Source: JBGTIS01 sp041745535 (GTDB lineage Bacteria > Bacteroidota > Bacteroidia > Cytophagales > Cyclobacteriaceae). From it: a DNA stretch of 51,763 nt. The translations under genes were made by a program, and so were the position numbers. The stretch is from NCBI GenBank assembly GCA_041745535.1, contig JBGTIS010000358.1, forward strand, positions 1 to 51,763. The letters are read 5' to 3'. This document shows, piece after piece, positions 15,708-24,312 of the stretch (position 1 is the stretch's first letter; each line of letters begins with the position of its first letter). The notes beneath the pieces were generated by a model. That model worked only from the letters and a program-made list of their open reading frames with translations, was not told where the DNA came from and did not search any database.

Positions 15708-18164
15708 ATGAAAGCTACCCTACCATTACTGCTCATCCTGTATTTATCTTTTTCGGTACAGGCACAACATACACATACCCAGCATGCTAATGCTTCTGCC
15801 CTGGAAATCATTACCGAAGTGGAACCGCAGCCCTTACTGGCCCAGGCCATAAGACTGAAAGAAGCTTTGTCTTTTCTGGGTAGTTCATTATCCGATGAGG
15901 ATGCCAGGCATCTGGAAGCTTTACAGGATAAACCGCTTACTGCGGAGGTAACAGAACACATTCAGCACATCCTTGATCCGTACTGCCTGGCCATGGTCGA
16001 CATCAATCCGGAAGCACGGGTAAAGGTATTACCAGGACCTGCCCGGGCCAGGCTGGTACAAAACGGCTGGACCAGCTTTCTGGTAAAAGTACACAATGGC
16101 GCCGGGGTTAATCCGAAGCTGGAGGTGAGCAGTCCGAATGCCGAACCGTTGTTGCACGTTTCTTCTTCTGCCCCACGAGTGCAGGAAAAAAACGTGCTGA
16201 GCGAAGGTGAGGTACAAAACCGTTTTCTGGAAGCGCAAATATACCGAAGCCGCCCTTTGCACGCCAATCTGTCTGGCCTGAATCTGGAATATGCCGTGCT
16301 TCAGGTATTCAGCAAAGAGGCTGGCAAGCGGGAAGCAGAAATAGGTTTTAATATTGGGCAGGGTACGCAGGATATTGGCTTCCGCAATGCCATCCATATT
16401 CTTTTTGATGTGCAGCCTGCCGTGCAAGTAACCTTTAATATAAAAGATGAAGACGGTTCGCCCACCATGGCCTCTTTTATTATCCGCGATGGCATCGACC
16501 GCAACATAGGAAATGAAGTAATGGATTCCCTGGATAATAAATACCTTACTTCCAGCGATCAGTCGTTGCTGGGTGATTATCATTACACCAAAGCCGTTAA
16601 AAATTATGGTTTTTTATCCAAGGAACTGAAAGGGTTGTACCCGCTCCCTTCCCGGAGGGTAGCGGCGTTTGACGAGTATCCCGACTTCTTCTTTCAGCCA
16701 CAGGTGTACCGGTCTAATGGAGAACATGTAAGCCTGCCACCCGGTAATTATGACGTTACCTATACCCGTGGGCCGGAATACCAGGTGCAGCAAAAAACCT
16801 TTGAGGTTCCCGCCAACAAAGATGCTGTTGCCGTTTCTTTCCAGTTAAAACGATGGGTGAATATGGCCGAAAAGGGTTGGTACAGTGGCGACCACCACGT
16901 GCACGCCGCCGGATGCAGCCATTATGAAAGTCCGGAGGAAGGCGTACAACCGATCGATATGTGGCGGCAAATAGTGGGGGAGGACCTGAACGTAGCCGCC
17001 GTACTAACCTGGGGACCAAGCTGGTATTACCAGAAGTCTTTTTTTACCGGTAAGACCGATCCGCTTTCTACCAGTAACAATATCATGCGCTACGATGTGG
17101 AAGTGTCGGGTTTTCCTTCTTCGCATGCCGGCCATGTGGTGCTGTTGCAGTTAGAAGAAGATGATTATCCGAATACCAGCACCATTGAGGAATGGCCAAG
17201 CTGGACCCTTCCCGTGCTCAACTGGGCCAAAGGGCAGGGCGGCGCTACCGGTTATGCCCATTCCGGCTGGGGACTGGAACCTGAGCAGGCTGCTACTGAG
17301 CTACCAAATTATGTGATGCCTAAAATGGATGGCATCGGGGCGAATGAATATGTGGTAACGGTAACGCAAAACGCAGTGGATTTCTACAGCGCGGGCGATA
17401 CCCCGGCACCATGGGAACTGAACATGTGGTACCATACCCTGAATAGTGGTTTTCGTACCCGTCTCAGCGGCGAAACCGATTTCCCCTGTATTTATGATGA
17501 GCGGGTAGGGCTGGCCCGGAGTTATTTTAAAACTGATGACGAACTAAGTTTTCCAGCGTATGTGGATGCCATCAAAAAAGGCAGAAGCTATGTATCGGAA
17601 GGCGGGTCGCATATCATCGACTTCGCGGTTAATGGTTTGGAAATGGGAACCGGCAACAGTGAATTGGCATTGCCCGAACCCCAAACACTGAAAGTTACGG
17701 CAAAGGTAGCGGCGTATCTGCCGGAGCGACCTGACGAAACGGAGGTAGCCATTGCCGGGCGCAATCTGGCCGCGCAACCCTACTGGCACATTGAAAGGGC
17801 GCGCATGGGCAATTCCCGAAACGTGATGGTAGAATTGATTGTGAATGGATTGCCGGTAGATACTGCTGAGATAACCGCCGATGGCGATTGGGAAAATATC
17901 AGTTTTGATTATGCCATTACACAATCGAGCTGGGTAGCACTTCGGGTTTTTCCCAGCTCACATACCAATCCGGTATTTGTGGTAGTTAATAACCAGCCTA
18001 TTAGGGTAAAACAAAGCGCGCTCTGGTGCCGACAGGCGGTAGACCAGTGCTGGAAAATGAAACAACCTGCTATTCGTTCCAATGAAAGAGCCGCCGCCCA
18101 GGCAGCCTATGATCAGGCGAGGAAGGTGTATGATAAAATGATTGAACAGGCTACTGATCGTTAA
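15708..18164 (+). CDS. Exported CehA/McbA family metallohydrolase
   Basis: An 818-residue protein with a signal peptide (KATLPLLLILYLSFSVQAQ). Residues about 60-385 form an extended N-terminal, probably beta-rich region. The PHP-like metallohydrolase core begins at WYSGDHHVHAAGCSHYES, with metal ligands His397 and His399 in the HxH motif, and continues through GATGYAHSGWG, GANEYVVTV and SGETDFPCIYDERVG. CehA and McbA, which name the family, hydrolyse carbamate-type esters such as carbaryl, but most members in environmental Bacteroidota and Planctomycetes have unknown substrates. The C-terminal 180 residues look like beta domains ending in a helix. It probably shares a transcript with the preceding esterase. 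Confidence 0.88.
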   Translation: MKATLPLLLILYLSFSVQAQHTHTQHANASALEIITEVEPQPLLAQAIRLKEALSFLGSSLSDEDARHLEALQDKPLTAEVTEHIQHILDPYCLAMVDINPEARVKVLPGPARARLVQNGWTSFLVKVHNGAGVNPKLEVSSPNAEPLLHVSSSAPRVQEKNVLSEGEVQNRFLEAQIYRSRPLHANLSGLNLEYAVLQVFSKEAGKREAEIGFNIGQGTQDIGFRNAIHILFDVQPAVQVTFNIKDEDGSPTMASFIIRDGIDRNIGNEVMDSLDNKYLTSSDQSLLGDYHYTKAVKNYGFLSKELKGLYPLPSRRVAAFDEYPDFFFQPQVYRSNGEHVSLPPGNYDVTYTRGPEYQVQQKTFEVPANKDAVAVSFQLKRWVNMAEKGWYSGDHHVHAAGCSHYESPEEGVQPIDMWRQIVGEDLNVAAVLTWGPSWYYQKSFFTGKTDPLSTSNNIMRYDVEVSGFPSSHAGHVVLLQLEEDDYPNTSTIEEWPSWTLPVLNWAKGQGGATGYAHSGWGLEPEQAATELPNYVMPKMDGIGANEYVVTVTQNAVDFYSAGDTPAPWELNMWYHTLNSGFRTRLSGETDFPCIYDERVGLARSYFKTDDELSFPAYVDAIKKGRSYVSEGGSHIIDFAVNGLEMGTGNSELALPEPQTLKVTAKVAAYLPERPDETEVAIAGRNLAAQPYWHIERARMGNSRNVMVELIVNGLPVDTAEITADGDWENISFDYAITQSSWVALRVFPSSHTNPVFVVVNNQPIRVKQSALWCRQAVDQCWKMKQPAIRSNERAAAQAAYDQARKVYDKMIEQATDR

Positions 18165-18198
18165 GTAAATAATAATTGCTGCCTGATCGATCTGTTTT

Positions 18199-18226
18199 TG
18201 TAGACAATATTCTACAAGAATGTAGA
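18199..18226. promoter_or_regulatory. TGTAGA/TCTACA half-site cluster, possible BlaI-type operator
   Basis: Three half-sites alternate: TGTAGA (18199-18204), TCTACA (18211-18216) and TGTAGA (18221-18226). The same half-sites form the operator-like dyad before the blaI-type gene near 49260, though there the spacer is 2 nt and here it is 6 and 4. It lies about 170 bp before the operon starting at 18399. Confidence 0.3.
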
Positions 18227-18398
18227 GAAAGAAAAATAGCTGCTGATCTTTTAATTAAGGTACCTGTCAGATGAATATAGTTTAACAAAGGTTTTGCCGC
18301 CATAAAACCGGTTTTTCCCGCCTGATTTTTCTTTTACCTCAATTCACCAATTATGGAATAAATAATGTTACTCTAGCAGTAACCAAAAACCCTTAAAC

Positions 18399-18587
18399 AT
18401 GGCAGAAATTAACATTCAGAAAAAGAAGAAACCCATTTGGCCCTGGATATTAGGCATTATCGTGCTGGCCGCGTTATTAATCACGGCCATTTACTGGTTT
18501 GCCGAAAAGCCGGACAATGAATTAGAATTCGACGACCAAACCGAACAATTAGAGCAACCTAATAACAACCTGCAAGATGAAAGATAA
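18399..18587 (+). CDS. Small single-pass membrane protein
   Basis: A 62-residue protein: a basic N-terminus (NIQKKKKP), one transmembrane helix (IWPWILGIIVLAALLITAIYWF, about 14-35), then an acidic, Gln- and Asn-rich tail (ELEFDDQTEQLEQPNNN). Predicted topology has the N-terminus in the cytoplasm. The end overlaps the start of the PRC-barrel gene by 11 bp, so the two are translationally linked. I recognise no family. It may anchor or regulate the PRC-barrel protein at the membrane. Confidence 0.75.
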   Translation: MAEINIQKKKKPIWPWILGIIVLAALLITAIYWFAEKPDNELEFDDQTEQLEQPNNNLQDER

Positions 18588-19083
18588 CACAGGAAATGAA
18601 TTAACCAGAACCTACGACCCGAATGTGTTCAAACCGAATCTTTATCCGCTGAGCGCCCTGTCCGATTATGAGGTCGCTGATAAAAACCCGGATGTAAGAG
18701 GCTGGGATGTGCTGGGTAACGATGGCGTAAAATTTGGAAAAGTCCATGAACTGATCGTGGATTTAGAAAAACAAACAGTCCGATATCTGGATATAGATAT
18801 CAACAAGAAAGTTACCAAGGAACTAAAGGGCGAAGACCATGAGTATGAGGTGCTGATACCTGTAGGACTGGCTATTCTGAATAGGGACGACAAGAACGTA
18901 ATTATTCCCCAACTGAATGTGCAGTCGCTGGCTGGTTATCCGTTATACGAGCGAACGCCTATTTATGTGGTGCGCGAATATGAAACCGCCATCAGGTCTT
19001 ATTTTACCCAAGGTGATTATCCTCGTCGCGATCCTGATTTTTACAGCCACGAACATTTTGATGTAGACCGATTTTACCGGTAA
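18577..19083 (+). CDS. PRC-barrel domain protein
   Basis: A 168-residue soluble protein. The PRC-barrel beta fold lies at about 25-120: VRGWDVLGNDGVKFGKVHELIVDLEKQTVRYLDIDI and later EVLIPVGLAILNRDDKNVIIPQL. The same layout is seen in the photosynthetic reaction-centre H subunit and in RimM. The C-terminus continues with a Tyr- and Arg-rich segment (YPLYERTPIYVVREYETAIRSYF) typical of stress-related PRC-barrel proteins in non-phototrophs. It begins inside the preceding small membrane-protein gene and is 21 bp from the next gene. Biochemical role unknown; such domains bind protein or RNA partners. Confidence 0.85.
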   Translation: MKDNTGNELTRTYDPNVFKPNLYPLSALSDYEVADKNPDVRGWDVLGNDGVKFGKVHELIVDLEKQTVRYLDIDINKKVTKELKGEDHEYEVLIPVGLAILNRDDKNVIIPQLNVQSLAGYPLYERTPIYVVREYETAIRSYFTQGDYPRRDPDFYSHEHFDVDRFYR

Positions 19084-19104
19084 CAACAGACCTTAACCGT
19101 ATTC

Positions 19105-19905
19105 ATGCACAGTAACCATTTTACCATTAAAAAGGGTGAGGGACCTGTTGTGGCTGCCGCGATCCATCACGGACACGAAACCAGAGCGGAGCTGGCGCCC
19201 TTATTTGCCCTTACCGAATCAGAAAGATTAAGAGAAGAAGATCCTTTTACCGGCAACTGGACCACCATAGCCCCCACCCAAATACAGGGAAATAATTCTA
19301 GGTTTGAGGTAGACCTGAACAGGCCTCCTGAAAAAGCAATTTATCAGAAATCGGAAGATGCCTGGGGGTTGCAGGTTTGGAATCAGCCATTATCCGATGC
19401 GGTAGTCAATCGTTCCTATGCACTGTATCAATCTTTTTATAATAATGTAAAAGAAGTTTTTGATAGGATAATCCAGGAACATGGCGTGCTGGTAGTGTAC
19501 GATATTCATTCGTATAACCACCGAAGAGAAGCGGCAAATAAGTTTGCCGACCCTGCTGAAAACCCGGAGATCAACATTGGCACAGGCAATTTGAACCGGA
19601 AAGTCTGGGGCGCGTTGATAGATCGCTTCATGGCAGACCTGCGGAAATTCAATTTCCGGGGCAGGCACCTGGATGTAAGGGAAAACACAAAGTTTAGAGG
19701 CGGTTATTTTTCAAAATGGATTTACGACCAGTACCAGGATCAGTGTTGCCCGGTGGCTATAGAATTCAAGAAGTTTTTTATGAACGAATGGACCGGCGAA
19801 CCTGATGATGAACAGATCGAGGCTATCAGGGAATTGCTTGCATCTACCATTTCGGGGGTAGAGGAAGAAATTGAAAAAGTAAAAGTCCGGTTGAGAAAAA
19901 GTTAA
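19105..19905 (+). CDS. N-formylglutamate amidohydrolase family protein
   Basis: A 266-residue zinc hydrolase-like protein of the N-formylglutamate amidohydrolase (HutG/FGase) family, which cleaves an amide to free glutamate or a related amino acid. Visible features are the early His-rich AAAIHHGHETRAEL, the acidic FEVDLNRPPEKAIYQ, VVYDIHSYNHRR in the centre, and CCPVAIEFKKFFMNEWTGEP toward the end. No histidine-utilisation gene (hutH, U or I) is near. Instead it is 2 bp from a DUF1704 peptidase and next to an ATP-grasp ligase. The substrate is therefore more likely a peptide or amide made by that cassette than formylglutamate; this is inference. Confidence 0.85.
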   Translation: MHSNHFTIKKGEGPVVAAAIHHGHETRAELAPLFALTESERLREEDPFTGNWTTIAPTQIQGNNSRFEVDLNRPPEKAIYQKSEDAWGLQVWNQPLSDAVVNRSYALYQSFYNNVKEVFDRIIQEHGVLVVYDIHSYNHRREAANKFADPAENPEINIGTGNLNRKVWGALIDRFMADLRKFNFRGRHLDVRENTKFRGGYFSKWIYDQYQDQCCPVAIEFKKFFMNEWTGEPDDEQIEAIRELLASTISGVEEEIEKVKVRLRKS

Positions 19906-19907
19906 TT

Positions 19908-21761
19908 ATGATTACGGATGACACTATCCAGCAGATTTGTGAAAACATTACAGAAGGAAAGAGTATATACCAAAAGTTACCTGACAATGGTGAATTGGTA
20001 ATTGATCGCGTGCTGCCGTTTATATGCATCTACAGGTTCTCACCTGAACAAAAAGATGCTGGCATTGTACAACTGGTCCAGACACAGGCTTCTTATCTGA
20101 TTGTACCGGATAGCGATGAATATACCAACGACGTGAAGAAACTGGTGAACTGCGTTGCCAAAACTATTTCTGACCAGTTAAGCGCCTTTTTAATTTTTGA
20201 GATCTGGCCAACGCCTGTTGAAGTTGAAAAACCGAAGCCGCCCACTTTCAAAATATTATGCCCTAAAGGTAAGGTGCCTGCTACCATAGAAACCTTAACC
20301 AAAGGCTTGTATACCTTCAGAAATACCATTCATGACCTGGAAGTGGAAGAAATAAACACCGTGGAAAGACATCCTCCCCATTTGGCGGAACTGATGCCGT
20401 TGCCCGTTGGCAAAGACATGGGTTGCCTGATTATCGGATTGGAAATCCCGCCGATTTATAAAGACCTTACCGGAGATCAGTTCTATTATCTTTTTTTCCG
20501 GGTACTGAAAAGGAAGTTCTCTGAAATACTGAAAAAAGCCGCATTTGAGTTTATCCGGATACAAACTTCCAATCAGTTTTCGCATTACCTGATGCTGGGC
20601 AAAAGTCAGATGAATCCTAATGTGGGGGACATCGATAAAAAACTGGCGGATATCAGCGGCAGCTTCGATTTTCTGTTAAAAGTTTCGCCGGTTAATTATG
20701 AGTCGGCATGGAAAGAATTTAAAGAGAACCACTTTAAAAAGAAACCAAAATTTCATTACCGGCTTATTACGGTAGATCCGGAAAAACTGAAACGGGAACT
20801 TTACAACATAGCGCTTGAAAACATAGACGATCCTACCCTGGGCTTTATTTTCAGAGACAAGCGCAAGGAACTTGACCGGCAAATCTCGATGCTGGAAGAA
20901 CGGAATACTCCCGAATTTTTACAATCCAGCATTAATTTATATGGAAATGTAGACGAAGAACTCCTTCAGACCGCACGTGCCATTTTACAATTAAAACCGC
21001 GTAACAGAAGGGGACAAGGGGGCTACCTGAATTCCAAGGAATTCGCTTTTAAGGCCAAAGAAGAAATTGATTATTATCAGCAACATTTGCCGGGTGTAAA
21101 AGTTAGTGTAGAGATCAGGCCTGATGTTTCCGGTTTAATCGTTTCGCAGGGCACCCTGTATATCGGCACCAGATTCAAAGTACCCCTGCACCGGGTAGAT
21201 GCCCTGATTCAGCACGAGGTCGGCACGCATGTGCTTACCTATTACAACGGAAAACAACAACCGCTGAAACAGTTGTATGCAGGGTTGGCCGGGTACGACG
21301 AATGGCAGGAAGGCATTGCCGTGATGGCCGAGTATCTGGCCGGCGGACTCACCCTTACCCGCTTGCGTTTACTGGCCGCCAGGGTGGTAGCCGTGCATGC
21401 CATGATAGCGGGCCAAAGCTTTGTGGAAACCTTTCTTTTGCTGCATGAAGCGTATGGTTATAAATTGAAAAAAGCCTATAATATTACGGTCAGGGTATTT
21501 CGCGGAGGAGGATTAACCAAAGATCTTGTGTATTTACGCGGACTGGTCAGGCTATTAAAATACTACGAAAACAAGGGTAATCTGACCCCATTGTTTGTAG
21601 GAAAAATCGCGGAAAAGCATGTCCCGTTTATTGAGGAACTTATTTACAGAAATATTATATCAACCCCTGTATTTCCCAGATATATGGAAAGGGAAGATGC
21701 CAAAGAGAAGATCAATCAGTTACAAAAAGGAAAACAATTGTTAGACTTAATCCAAAATTAA
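19908..21761 (+). CDS. DUF1704 / QEGLA-motif metallopeptidase (MATCAP-like)
   Basis: A 617-residue protein of the DUF1704 family, annotated in bacteria as flavohaemoglobin expression-modulating QEGLA motif protein. The zinc motif is HEVGTH (His436, Glu437, His441), and the third ligand is probably Glu468 in the signature QEGIA (467-471; QEGLA in most members). The eukaryotic relatives MATCAP1/2 are carboxypeptidases that remove the C-terminal tyrosine of tubulin with this motif. The N-terminal 350 residues contain an accessory region of unknown fold. The gene starts 2 bp after the amidohydrolase and ends 1 bp before the ATP-grasp gene, so the three are translated together. A carboxypeptidase acting on a peptide or amino-acid tag is the best guess. 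Confidence 0.88.
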   Translation: MITDDTIQQICENITEGKSIYQKLPDNGELVIDRVLPFICIYRFSPEQKDAGIVQLVQTQASYLIVPDSDEYTNDVKKLVNCVAKTISDQLSAFLIFEIWPTPVEVEKPKPPTFKILCPKGKVPATIETLTKGLYTFRNTIHDLEVEEINTVERHPPHLAELMPLPVGKDMGCLIIGLEIPPIYKDLTGDQFYYLFFRVLKRKFSEILKKAAFEFIRIQTSNQFSHYLMLGKSQMNPNVGDIDKKLADISGSFDFLLKVSPVNYESAWKEFKENHFKKKPKFHYRLITVDPEKLKRELYNIALENIDDPTLGFIFRDKRKELDRQISMLEERNTPEFLQSSINLYGNVDEELLQTARAILQLKPRNRRGQGGYLNSKEFAFKAKEEIDYYQQHLPGVKVSVEIRPDVSGLIVSQGTLYIGTRFKVPLHRVDALIQHEVGTHVLTYYNGKQQPLKQLYAGLAGYDEWQEGIAVMAEYLAGGLTLTRLRLLAARVVAVHAMIAGQSFVETFLLLHEAYGYKLKKAYNITVRVFRGGGLTKDLVYLRGLVRLLKYYENKGNLTPLFVGKIAEKHVPFIEELIYRNIISTPVFPRYMEREDAKEKINQLQKGKQLLDLIQN

Positions 21762-21762
21762 A

Positions 21763-22803
21763 ATGAGAATCGGCTTTGTAGTTAATGATATAAAAACTGA
21801 GAAACCCGTATATTCCACCAATCATATGGCGTTTACCGCTACCAAAATGGGACATTCGGTTTATATTATCGGAGTGGGCGATCTGGCTTATACGCCTAAT
21901 GGCAATATGGGCGCACATGCTTATTGTGTACCAGATAAAAAATTTAAATCAGCGGAAACCTTTTTAGAAGCGCTTCAGAAATCCAAACCTACTTATCTGG
22001 AATCGACCGACCTGGACGTGCTTTTTTTACGCAACGATCCGGCAGAGGATATGATAGACCGCCCCTGGGCACAAAACGCGGGCATTAATTTCGGCCAAAT
22101 CGCCATGGAGCAGGGGGTGATTGTGCTGAACGATCCGGGCAGTTTGTCCACAGCCATGAACAAGATGTATTTCCAGCATTTTCCTGAAATTTTACGTCCT
22201 AAAACTGTGATTACCCGCGATCAGAAGGAAATTATGAACTTTTTTGAGGAGCAAAAGAAACACGTGGTATTAAAACCTTTGCAGGGTTCGGGTGGAAAAA
22301 ATGTGTTTTTAGTAGATAATAGCAATGTATCGAATCTGAATCAGATTATAGAAGCCATCAGTCGCGATGGGTATGTAATCGCGCAGGAATACCTGCCTGC
22401 CGCCAAAGAGGGAGATATTCGCTTATTTGTAATGAATGGCAGGGCATTAACAGTAAATGGAAAGTATGCCGCCTTCCGCCGGGTTAGTACCACGGAAGAC
22501 ATCCGCAGCAACATGCACGTGGGTGGTAAGGCAAAGCGGGCTAAAGTAGACGATACCATTCTGAATCTGGTAGAAGTATTGCGGCCCAAACTGGTACAGG
22601 ACGGCATGTTTCTGGTCGGAATTGACATTGTAGGCGACAAACTGATGGAAATTAATGTGTTCAGCCCAGGTGGATTGAACAATGTGGGCCTACTGGAAGG
22701 AGAGGACTTTATCAAAGAAGTAATTAAAGCCATTGAAAAGAAAGTATATTACAAACAGATTTACGGTGATAAAATCGATAACCGTAGAATTTCCACCTTA
22801 TAG
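21763..22803 (+). CDS. Glutathione-synthetase-like ATP-grasp ligase
   Basis: A 346-residue ATP-grasp enzyme of the GshB class, forming amide bonds from a carboxylate via an acyl phosphate. The N-terminal domain begins RIGFVVNDIKTEKPVYSTNHMAF. The central region has NDPGSLSTAMNKMYFQHFPEILRPKT. The ATP-binding loop is HVVLKPLQGSGGKNVFLVD. QEYLPAAKEGDIRLFVMNGRAL and VGIDIVGDKLMEINVFSPGGL supply the Mg-binding Asp, Glu and Asn. No gshA is seen, and bshB1 in the same window implies bacillithiol, so glutathione synthesis is doubtful. Sitting 1 bp after a carboxypeptidase-like gene, it may add an amino acid that the neighbour removes. Confidence 0.88.
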   Translation: MRIGFVVNDIKTEKPVYSTNHMAFTATKMGHSVYIIGVGDLAYTPNGNMGAHAYCVPDKKFKSAETFLEALQKSKPTYLESTDLDVLFLRNDPAEDMIDRPWAQNAGINFGQIAMEQGVIVLNDPGSLSTAMNKMYFQHFPEILRPKTVITRDQKEIMNFFEEQKKHVVLKPLQGSGGKNVFLVDNSNVSNLNQIIEAISRDGYVIAQEYLPAAKEGDIRLFVMNGRALTVNGKYAAFRRVSTTEDIRSNMHVGGKAKRAKVDDTILNLVEVLRPKLVQDGMFLVGIDIVGDKLMEINVFSPGGLNNVGLLEGEDFIKEVIKAIEKKVYYKQIYGDKIDNRRISTL

Positions 22804-22853
22804 CCTGCTTAATTAAAATGAAAAAATATTATTTAACCTAAACCCATACAATT

Positions 22854-23063
22854 ATGTCTATTATTAAAATTATTGAAGTAATCGCGAGTTCTGATAAAAG
22901 CTTTGACGATGCTACTCAGAATGCGCTTACTGAAGCTTCAAAAACCATCAAAAATATTCGTTCTATCTACATTCAGGAAATGAAAGCACAGGTTCAGAAT
23001 AACAAAATTTCATCTTACGGGGTGAACGCCAAAATTTCCTTTGAGGTAAACGATGTAAAATAA
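22854..23063 (+). CDS. Dodecin family flavin-binding protein
   Basis: A 69-residue protein with the dodecin pattern: strand (IIKIIEVIASSDKSFDDATQNAL), helix (TEASKTIKNIRSIYI), then two strands (MKAQVQNNKISSYGVNAKISFEVNDVK). Dodecins assemble into 12-mers that store and protect flavins. The gene lies 50 bp after the ATP-grasp gene and is closed by a strong terminator, so it is probably the last gene of the 18399-23063 operon. The bacterial flavin-sandwiching tryptophan is not present at the usual position: SFDDA stands where many have SWEDA. Ligand binding may therefore differ. Confidence 0.85.
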   Translation: MSIIKIIEVIASSDKSFDDATQNALTEASKTIKNIRSIYIQEMKAQVQNNKISSYGVNAKISFEVNDVK

Positions 23064-23087
23064 TTTTCATTTAAGGTCAATAAAAGA

Positions 23088-23113
23088 GGCAGACAGTTTG
23101 TTTGCCTTTTTTT
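23088..23113 (+). terminator. Rho-independent terminator after dodecin gene
   Basis: GGCAGAC (23088-23094) pairs with GTTTGCC (23100-23106), with one G-U pair and a 5-nt loop. The stem is followed by seven T (23107-23113). It is a textbook terminator 25 bp after the dodecin stop and marks the end of the operon. Confidence 0.85.
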
Positions 23114-23220
23114 ATCCGGGTTTCAATAAAAGTCAGTTGTGAAATTAAGGACAATTAGTTGGATTTTAATAAGTCGTGGAACTGAATTATAAACAAATCC
23201 GGTTAAAAAAAGTATCTTTT

Positions 23221-23388
23221 ATGAGTAGATCATCATTGAAAAATGAAGTCAACAAATCAGATAAAGCTATGGAAACCAGAACAGAAGATAAAATAAGACT
23301 TTTTGATATTGCCGATGCCATACAGGAACTAAAGGGGTATCTGGAAGGGAGCGGATTTGAAGAATTTGCTACCAATGAAGAAATTTGA
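23221..23388 (+). CDS. Small protein, possible truncated HepT-like (DUF86) N-terminus
   Basis: A 55-residue frame from ATG 23221, open further upstream to 23176. The C-terminal part (EDKIRLFDIADAIQELKGYLEGSGFEEFATNEE) resembles the first helices of HepT/DUF86 proteins, the RNase partner of MntA-type antitoxins, which normally continue for another 80-100 residues. Here the frame stops right after that helix pair and the following DNA does not continue the family. It could be a degraded remnant or a genuine small protein. No nucleotidyltransferase partner is adjacent. Weakly supported. Confidence 0.35.
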   Translation: MSRSSLKNEVNKSDKAMETRTEDKIRLFDIADAIQELKGYLEGSGFEEFATNEEI

Positions 23389-23570
23389 TGGAAGAGAAAT
23401 ACCTGTCTGTGAACAGATTTAGGAGGTGAAACTAAAAGTACTGCCCTTAATTTGCACCGAGAGATGTACGGATGTTTTCATTAATTAAATTATCATTAGG
23501 GAAATTGGTTGAATAGTAATAATTTGTAATTCTAAATGGGAATATATCTTTCCGATTTCAATTTTCACAA

Positions 23571-24200
23571 ATGTACTCTTCAAAAAAAGACAATGATATA
23601 CTGTCGCGTGTTGCTAAAGGCGATAAAAAAGCCTTCGATGTTTTTTTTGAGAGCTATTATCCCAAACTAATCAATTTTGCCGTGCCGTTTACCAATTCTG
23701 TCGCGCAGGCAGAAGATGTGGTTTCTGAAGTGCTCACCAATATACTGGTGGATCGTAAAAGAATATTTTCTCTGAATAACTTCAACGCCTATTTGTATAC
23801 CGCCATAAAAAACAAAGCTTTAACCCACCTTAGAAAGCAGCACCAGGCACTAACCTATTCTCATGAAAATTATCGCTCAAAATACCAGTTTGTTAATGCT
23901 CCCAATCCACATGAACTGCTGGTAGAAAATGAGTTAAAGCAGGTTGTTTCCAATATGATTACCCAATTGCCCGACAGAAGGAAAACTGTTTTTCATATGA
24001 TTAAGGAAGATGGGCTTAGCTATAAAGAAGTGGCCCAACTGCTGGATATTTCTGAACGTACTGTAGAGGTACATTTAAAACTCGCTGTGAGAAGCTTGCG
24101 GGAATGCATAGCGCATTATCTGTCAGACAAAGCTACCAACACAAACGTAATCAATCTGGTAAAAACAATGGCGCTTCTGTCCTGTTGCCTCAGTTTCTGA
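23571..24200 (+). CDS. ECF-type RNA polymerase sigma factor
   Basis: A 209-residue sigma-70 family member of the Bacteroidota FecI/ECF expansion. Region 2 spans FDVFFESYYPKLINFAVPFTNSVAQAEDVVSEVLTNIL and the YLYTAIKNKALTHLRK segment. Region 4 (about 130-190) carries LPDRRKTVFHMIKEDGLSYKEVAQLLDISERTVEVHLKLAVRSLRE with a clear helix-turn-helix. Such sigma factors are held by a membrane FecR protein and released when a SusC-type transporter binds substrate. No anti-sigma gene is adjacent; the nearest FecR is at 33363-34382, in the opposite orientation and beyond four uptake genes. The gene converges on DUF1501 with a hairpin between. Confidence 0.93.
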   Translation: MYSSKKDNDILSRVAKGDKKAFDVFFESYYPKLINFAVPFTNSVAQAEDVVSEVLTNILVDRKRIFSLNNFNAYLYTAIKNKALTHLRKQHQALTYSHENYRSKYQFVNAPNPHELLVENELKQVVSNMITQLPDRRKTVFHMIKEDGLSYKEVAQLLDISERTVEVHLKLAVRSLRECIAHYLSDKATNTNVINLVKTMALLSCCLSF

Positions 24201-24224
24201 TGCGTTTCTTCTTTGAAAACTTTT

Positions 24225-24297
24225 AAAATGGTTATAAGCTTGCCTTCTACAAAATCCATATCGCTAAAAAGGCGAAACCGTAGCCATCACCATTTTT
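24225..24297. terminator. Hairpin between convergent sigma and DUF1501 genes
   Basis: AAAATGGT (24225-24232) pairs with ACCATTTT (24289-24296) around a 56-nt loop. A-runs and T-runs flank the arms, which would fit a bidirectional terminator. The long loop lowers confidence. Confidence 0.35.
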
Positions 24298-24312
24298 ATA
24301 TTACGGAATCCT

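Noticed and set aside
16029..16583. 184-residue minus-strand frame opposite the CehA/McbA gene
   Set aside because: Antisense shadow of a well-supported exported metallohydrolase gene.
19105..19905. Histidine-utilisation (hut) operon
   Set aside because: The amidohydrolase is HutG-like, but no hutH, hutU or hutI gene is present nearby.
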